Origin: Anaerotruncus sp. | Lineage (GTDB): Bacteria; Bacillota; Clostridia; Oscillospirales; Ruminococcaceae | Direction: 5' to 3' | DNA length: 64,000 bases | Assembly: GCA_021770005.1 (NCBI GenBank) | Contig: JAETRV010000004.1 | Span: forward strand, 55,660-119,659 | In this document: positions 59,688-64,000 of the stretch, piece after piece | How positions within the stretch are numbered: the first letter of the stretch is position 1 | Layout: each line of letters opens with the position of its first letter | The notes under the pieces: generated by a model | Told to the model about the DNA's origin: nothing | What the model saw: the letters and a program-made list of their open reading frames with translations, nothing else | The model's database searches: none | Translations under genes and position numbers: made by a program

Positions 59688-60557
59688 TCATCGGATCAGT
59701 TTGCGGAGGTCATCGCGGGTGAACAGGTACTTTTTGCTGCAAAAATGACAGCCCACTTCGGTCGTCTCCTGCTCGTCGATTAGGCTTTGCAATTCTTCCC
59801 TTCCGATGCTGACCAGAGCACGTTCTACCCGTTGACGCGAGCAGCTGCACCGGTAGCTGATTTCGGTTTCCTCTAGCAGGTCGGGATAGAACCCATCCAG
59901 CACTGTATGGATGATTTCAAGCGGCGTCATACCGTTCTGGATCATCTCGGTGACCGGCCTGACCTTCTCCAGAGACTGTTCAAGTTTCTGAATCACATCC
60001 TCCCCCGCACCCGGAAGGAGCTGGATTAGATAGCCGCCCGCTGCCCGGACGCTCAAATCCGGGTTGACCAGCACCCCTAGTGCGCAGACCGTCGGTGTCT
60101 GCTCGCTGACTGCGTAGTAGCTGGTGACATCCTCGGCGATCTCTCCAGAAACGATCGGCACCGAGCCGGTTGCCGGCTCAGAAAGCCCCACATCTTTAAT
60201 GACCGTAAGGGTACCCTGCCTGCCGACCGCACCAGCGACATCCAGCTTCCCATACTGGTTAAGCGGGATTTCGACAATCGGGTTGGCAACATAGCCGCGC
60301 GGATTTCCGTGGCTGTCCGAAACCGCGATCAGCGAGCCAGCGGGCCCATCCCCCGCCAGCCGGACGGTCACACTATCGGTCTCATTTTTCAGTTGGCTGC
60401 CCATGATCGAAGCTGCGGTAATCAGCCTCCCCAGCGCGGCGGTAACTGTCGCAGACGGCTGGTGGATCCGCTCCATCTCCGCGGCCACATCGGTCGAATC
60501 TACTGCGGTACAGACACAGCTCCCATCCTCGGCAATTGCTCTTATCAGTTTTCCCAT
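59688..60557 (-). CDS. hslO: Redox-regulated chaperone Hsp33
   Basis: Chaperone activated by oxidative unfolding. 289 residues. The C-terminal zinc site has CSCS (about 234-237) and CHFC (about 267-270), the two Cys pairs of Hsp33. N-terminal substrate-binding domain is complete: TALGRLITAASIMG, GPAGSLIAVSDSHGNPRGYV. It is in an operon with the methyltransferase and YerC genes (15 bases after the former). Confidence 0.95.
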   Translation of the reverse strand: MGKLIRAIAEDGSCVCTAVDSTDVAAEMERIHQPSATVTAALGRLITAASIMGSQLKNETDSVTVRLAGDGPAGSLIAVSDSHGNPRGYVANPIVEIPLNQYGKLDVAGAVGRQGTLTVIKDVGLSEPATGSVPIVSGEIAEDVTSYYAVSEQTPTVCALGVLVNPDLSVRAAGGYLIQLLPGAGEDVIQKLEQSLEKVRPVTEMIQNGMTPLEIIHTVLDGFYPDLLEETEISYRCSCSRQRVERALVSIGREELQSLIDEQETTEVGCHFCSKKYLFTRDDLRKLIR

Positions 60558-60572
60558 ATGCTTCTCAAATCC

Positions 60573-61322
60573 TCATCTTTCTCGTTTGCGGGCCAGATAA
60601 ACCGCCCGCTGGGTATCCTCCCGCACCGGATCAAACGTATCCCCCGCATAGACGGCAAGCAGCTCATATCCCGCCTCTTCCAGCCAACCGCAAAGCTGGC
60701 CGCGGGAATAGGCACGCTCAAAAAAGTGCTCTTCCTCCCGGAAATAGGTATCCCCTTCCCGCTCGAACAGATCAATCGAGATTTCTGTGCGCAGGTCCTG
60801 CTCGGTCGTGTTCTGCCAGACACAATACACCTCATCAAAATCATAGACAAAGGTGTTGTCCGCCAACACCTCCCGATGTTTATACTCGGTGTTCACGTCG
60901 AACACAAACAGCCCGCCCGGAACGGTGAAGAGCGAAATACGCTCGAACGCCTTCCGGACGGTGTCTGGGTCGTCAATATGGTTGATCGAATCGAGCGCAC
61001 AGACCGCTACGTCGATCGTTCCGTACAGGTCGAGCCGGTCGAACGGCTGACAGAGGAACAACACCGGACGTTCTCCGCTGTTTTTAGCTGCCGCTTCCGA
61101 AAGCATCTCGGGGCTTGCATCCACGCCAATCACGTCGTAGCCCAGCTCAGAAAATGCTACCGACAGGCTCCCGGTCCCACAAGCGAGATCGAGCAGGATG
61201 GTCTGCGTGGTGACTGGCATCTGCTCCCGGATCATCCGGTCAAAATAGCGCGCGCGGGCCGGGTAATCGATCTCCCCCGTGAGCAGGTCGTACCACGCAG
61301 CAAACGCGCTCCCATACGCCAT
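60573..61322 (-). CDS. Class I SAM-dependent methyltransferase
   Basis: 249 residues. SAM motif I LLDLACGTGSLSVAF near 43, motif II VIGVDASPEML near 63, VAVCALDSINHIDD near 107. It looks like the small-molecule methyltransferases common next to hslO in Clostridia; acceptor unknown. Its ATG overlaps the YerC stop by one base (TAATG). Confidence 0.9.
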   Translation of the reverse strand: MAYGSAFAAWYDLLTGEIDYPARARYFDRMIREQMPVTTQTILLDLACGTGSLSVAFSELGYDVIGVDASPEMLSEAAAKNSGERPVLFLCQPFDRLDLYGTIDVAVCALDSINHIDDPDTVRKAFERISLFTVPGGLFVFDVNTEYKHREVLADNTFVYDFDEVYCVWQNTTEQDLRTEISIDLFEREGDTYFREEEHFFERAYSRGQLCGWLEEAGYELLAVYAGDTFDPVREDTQRAVYLARKRER

Positions 61323-61609
61323 TAGCCCTGCACCCGCTCGAACACAACCTGATAGCCGTCGCTACCATAATTGAGCGAGCGATTCACCCGGCTGATTGTG
61401 GCTGTAGATGCGCCGGTTTTGGCGACAATATCGCTGTAAACCCGTCCTTCGTTCAGCATCTTGGCGACCTCCAGCCGCTGAGAAAGGGCTTTCAGCTCCT
61501 GGACCGTACAGAGATCCTCAAAAAAATTATAACATTCCTCCATCGTCTTTAAGGCCAGAACCGCCTTGAACAGGTATTCCACATTTACATCTTTTAGCTT
61601 GGTATTCAC
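61322..61609 (-). CDS. YerC/YecD family TrpR-like regulator
   Basis: 95 residues, the YerC family of TrpR-related DNA-binding proteins: MEECYNFFEDLCTVQELKALSQRLEVAKML and YSDIVAKTGASTATISRVNRSL, a helix-turn-helix. Function unknown in most hosts. GTG 61609 is the start, with GGGGGAG upstream. First gene of the yerC-methyltransferase-hslO unit. Confidence 0.9.
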   Translation of the reverse strand: MNTKLKDVNVEYLFKAVLALKTMEECYNFFEDLCTVQELKALSQRLEVAKMLNEGRVYSDIVAKTGASTATISRVNRSLNYGSDGYQVVFERVQG

Positions 61610-61647
61610 GAGGCTCCCCCCAAAAAATAAAAGTACATACTTTTTTT

Positions 61648-61676
61648 ATTTTATCATTTTAGAGTGTGAAAGTAAA
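61648..61676 (-). promoter_or_regulatory. Putative promoter of the yerC unit
   Basis: TTTACT (61676-61671), 17 bases, TAAAAT (61653-61648) on the minus strand; -35 is weak. Confidence 0.4.
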
Positions 61677-61833
61677 GAGCTTTTTACCATATAAATGTGA
61701 ATTTTTCAGCGGTTTTACAAACCTAGCGTATCCGCCCATGCGAAGCACTTGTCTATGGAAAACCGCCCATCCCGATCTAGGACAGACGGCACAAAAAAGG
61801 CGCTCCTGTTTCACAGCTTTCAGATTTTTACAT

Positions 61834-61941
61834 CTTTGAAAAGGTGCTTTTTCTCTTGCAAAAAGCCTCCTCTTCCCGCACAAGTGGGCGCTCCGCAGCC
61901 AGAGGCTCTGCCTTTGGAAACCGCCACCTTTTCAAAGGTGG
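61834..61941. repeat. Hairpin-rich stretch between lysA and yerC
   Basis: The 366-base gap (61610-61974) has no gene I trust. It holds CTTTGAAAAGGTG (61834-61846), whose exact reverse complement occurs at 61925-61937; GCTTTTT-N7-AAAAAGC (61846-61866); and CCACCTTT-TC-AAAGGTGG (61924-61941). It may be the transcribed tail of lysA or a small RNA or dispersed repeat. Confidence 0.55.
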
Positions 61942-61974
61942 ATGAAACCTTTCATTCCGATTTAAAGGGACTTC

Positions 61975-63276
61975 TCATAGAAGGTCGTTCCGGATGATAT
62001 CCTCGAGCGTCTCCCGCTTGACCACCACTCGGTCTTTCCCGTCCCGGAGCATCACAACTGCGGGCTTGGGGATGCGGTTATAATTGGAGGACATCGAATA
62101 GTTATATGCGCCGGTGGAGAGTACCGCGAGGATGTCCCCCGCCTGCACCTCCTGAAGCTGCATCTTTTCCCCAATCAGGTCACCGCTTTCGCAGCATTTC
62201 CCCGCGAGGGTGATGGTGCGCAGCTTGGGCTGGGATGCCTTATTTGCAACCATCGCCTCGTATTCCGACTGGTAGAGGATATAACGCGGGTTGTCACACA
62301 TCCCGCCATCGACCGCAACATAGGTGCGAACGCCGGGAATCTCCTTGACCGATCCGACGGTATAAAGGGTGATCCCGGCAGGCCCGACGATCGAACGTCC
62401 CGGCTCGATCACAATGTAGGGGGTGTCAATCCCCAACGACGCACAGGACTTTTTGACCCTCTCGGAAACCTGCATCATATAGCGGTCGTACTGCACCGGA
62501 TCGTGCTCTGGCAGATATTTGATCCCAAACCCCCCGCCCAGATCGAGGATGCCAAGGGTAAGCCCGGTCTTTTCCTTGATCTCGGCGATAAACCGGAGCA
62601 TAATTTCAGCAGCATGCTCGAACGGCTCAATATCAAAAATCTGCGACCCGATATGGCAGTGCAGGCCCCGCAGATCGATCCCCTTCATCCCTGCCGCCAT
62701 CCGGACCGCCTCAAGCGCTTCGCCGGTCTCGAGCGCAAAGCCGAACTTGCTGTCGATCTGCCCGGTGCGTATGAATGCGTGGGTATGGGCATCCACTCCC
62801 GGCTTGATCCGGAAAAGGATACTCGCTTTCCGGCCCTGGCTAATCGCGAGCTGGTTAAGCAGGTCCAGCTCGGACAGGTTGTCTACCACGATCTGCCCGA
62901 CCCCATATTCCAGTGCGGCAAGCAGCTCCTGAACCGTCTTGTTGTTACCATGGAAAAAGATGCGCTCGGCCGGGAAACCGACGCTCTGGGCGGTATACAG
63001 CTCCCCGATCGAAACAACGTCCAACCCCAGCCCTTCCTCCATCGCGATCTGACAGGCTGCCTTGCAGCAAAACGCCTTGCTTGCATAGGTCACAAGCCCA
63101 CGCCCGTCATAATATTTGTTGATCGACTCGCGGTAACTCGCACAGGAGCGCCGGATTTCATCCTCATCCATCACATAAAGCGGAGTTCCATAGGTCTGCG
63201 CCAGCTCGACGGTGTCCCGCCCGCCAATCGTCAGGTGCCCAAGCGCGTTCAATCCTAAACAGTCGGAAACAAACAT
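61975..63276 (-). CDS. lysA: Diaminopimelate decarboxylase
   Basis: Last step of lysine synthesis, meso-diaminopimelate to lysine, PLP-dependent. 433 residues of the alanine-racemase-fold III group. PLP lysine in TYASKAFC (Lys67), LHCHIGSQI, LGGGFGIKY, EPGRSIVGPAG and CESGDLIGE with the active-site Cys. ATG 63276 chosen; a TTG two codons earlier is possible. Lysine may itself be a fermentation or peptidoglycan product here. Confidence 0.95.
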   Translation of the reverse strand: MFVSDCLGLNALGHLTIGGRDTVELAQTYGTPLYVMDEDEIRRSCASYRESINKYYDGRGLVTYASKAFCCKAACQIAMEEGLGLDVVSIGELYTAQSVGFPAERIFFHGNNKTVQELLAALEYGVGQIVVDNLSELDLLNQLAISQGRKASILFRIKPGVDAHTHAFIRTGQIDSKFGFALETGEALEAVRMAAGMKGIDLRGLHCHIGSQIFDIEPFEHAAEIMLRFIAEIKEKTGLTLGILDLGGGFGIKYLPEHDPVQYDRYMMQVSERVKKSCASLGIDTPYIVIEPGRSIVGPAGITLYTVGSVKEIPGVRTYVAVDGGMCDNPRYILYQSEYEAMVANKASQPKLRTITLAGKCCESGDLIGEKMQLQEVQAGDILAVLSTGAYNYSMSSNYNRIPKPAVVMLRDGKDRVVVKRETLEDIIRNDLL

Positions 63277-63315
63277 TGTCAAATCATCCTTTTCGCGCGC
63301 AGGCCCCGCCTGCGT

Positions 63316-63921
63316 TTATTCTGCCGTGTCTGCGGCGCACTCCGCCTCAATTTCAGCGATGACCGCTTTTACCTCGTCTACTCCATCCCCCTTTTCCGCG
63401 GAAAACGGGATCAGTGTGATTTGATCCGCGCAGGGCAACTCAGAACGCAAGGCCTCCAGCCGCTCCTGCTGCTGTTTCTGGGAGAGTTTGTCTTTTTTTG
63501 TTAGTATCACCACAAATGGGAATTCATGATCAATCAGGAAATTGACCATCATCAGGTCATCCGCAGTCGGAGGGTGGCGCATATCAACCAACTGGAACAC
63601 CAACTGCAAATTGCGGTCCTGCGCAAAGTAGCCTTCGATCAGCTCCGCCCAGCGTCGTTTTTCTCCCTTACTGACTTTTGCATAGCCGTAACCGGGCAGG
63701 TCGACAAACCGGATCCCATCCGCATGGAAAAAATTGATGGTCGCGGTCTTGCCCGGCACACAGGAGACCCGGGCAAGCTGTTTCCGGTTGAAGAGCTTGT
63801 TGATCATCGAGCTTTTCCCGACGTTGGACCGTCCTGCAAACGCGATTTCCGGCAGGCCGGATGCAGGCAGCTGCTCCGACGTGCCATAGCTCGCCTCAAA
63901 TGTCACATTATGGTAGTTCAT
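63316..63921 (-). CDS. engB: Ribosome biogenesis GTPase EngB/YsxC
   Basis: GTPase needed for 50S assembly; 201 residues. G1 GRSNVGKSS, G2 TATINFF, G3 DLPGYGYAK, G4 LTKKDKL, G5 FSAEKGDG. GAGGAGG precedes the ATG; it begins just after the last codons of an upstream gene, as in the usual clpX-lon-engB order of Firmicutes. Confidence 0.97.
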   Translation of the reverse strand: MNYHNVTFEASYGTSEQLPASGLPEIAFAGRSNVGKSSMINKLFNRKQLARVSCVPGKTATINFFHADGIRFVDLPGYGYAKVSKGEKRRWAELIEGYFAQDRNLQLVFQLVDMRHPPTADDLMMVNFLIDHEFPFVVILTKKDKLSQKQQQERLEALRSELPCADQITLIPFSAEKGDGVDEVKAVIAEIEAECAADTAE

Positions 63922-63930
63922 CTTTCCTCC

Positions 63931-64000
63931 TCACTGCGGGATCGGCGTATTCGCGGGCAGGTCGGGCGCTGGCTTTTGGCCAAGCGCGTCGAGCGCGGGC
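63931..64000 (-). CDS. C-terminal codons of an upstream gene, probably Lon protease (partial)
   Basis: An open frame enters from the right edge and ends in ALDALGQKPAPDLPANTPIPQ-stop (TGA at 63931-63933), 9 bases before engB. Only about 22 codons are visible; the identity as lon rests on Firmicute synteny (lon next to engB), not on the residues. Confidence 0.4.
   Translation of the reverse strand, partial: PALDALGQKPAPDLPANTPIPQ

Noticed and set aside
61749..61997. 82-residue plus-strand frame in the lysA-yerC gap
   Set aside because: It spans the hairpin-rich segment, has no ribosome binding site and overlaps the end of lysA.
1..64000. CRISPR arrays, tRNA or rRNA genes, insertion sequences, prophage
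   Set aside because: I looked for spaced direct repeats, tRNA-like cloverleaf motifs and transposase or integrase genes and saw none. The DnaC-like ATPase at 21266 is a helicase loader beside dnaD, not IstB.

Overview
The window looks like chromosomal DNA from an anaerobic, low-oxygen-adapted Firmicute of the class Clostridia, most likely an Oscillospiraceae/Ruminococcaceae relative such as an Anaerotruncus-like gut bacterium (inference). Support: an Rnf electron-transport gene, a 2-hydroxyglutaryl-CoA glutamate-fermentation operon, NFACT/RqcH, a folate ECF transporter under a THF riboswitch, strong GGAGG ribosome binding sites, and a moderately GC-rich base composition. No rRNA, tRNA, CRISPR array, transposase or prophage gene was seen.

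Layout. 1-2681: rnfC (cut by the window edge), a Gx-type membrane protein and apbE, i.e. one side of an Rnf locus. 2784-7249: housekeeping genes on the minus strand (CD1247-type protein, efp, M24 peptidase, aroQ, TIM-barrel protein, yqeG, rpsU). 7548-11948: a complete type III restriction-modification pair (mod, res) with an unusual leader and a low-GC central recognition region. 11980-16402: mscS, an AraC regulator, and a divergent galK-galT operon with a structured leader. 16477-23591: TSCPD protein, malic enzyme, PHP phosphoesterase, dnaD-dnaI primosome genes, a secreted protein and an acetyltransferase.

23706-35326: an accessory operon under a divergent RpiR/SIS regulator. It encodes a five-gene Opp-type ABC importer, a soluble fumarate-reductase-like flavoprotein, two tandem acetyl-xylan-esterase-family proteins (one without the catalytic serine) and a Gfo/Idh/MocA oxidoreductase. 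The genes overlap by 4 bases at several junctions, so this is a coordinated import-and-catabolism system; its substrate is not known from the sequence. 35390-41732: an AraC regulator divergent from gctA-gctB-hgdC-hgdA-hgdB, which converts 2-hydroxyglutarate to glutaconyl-CoA; with Rnf this fits amino-acid fermentation with ion-gradient energy conservation.

41804-52111: divergent regulator/target pairs: GntR with a DeoC-family aldolase, TetR with an MMPL transporter and two secreted partners, LysR with a short-chain dehydrogenase-like protein. 52158-64000: rqcH, folT with a THF riboswitch whose Shine-Dalgarno switch can be read by eye, ptsI and ptsH (HPr lacks Ser46), an AI-2E-family permease, tspO, nth, hslO, a methyltransferase, a YerC-type regulator, lysA, engB and the last codons of a probable lon.

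The most noteworthy items are the opp-flavoprotein-esterase operon with its serine-less esterase, the Arg46 HPr, the alternative pairings in the galK leader, the folT riboswitch mechanism, and the secreted X-Asp-Gly heptad-repeat protein encoded with an MMPL transporter.
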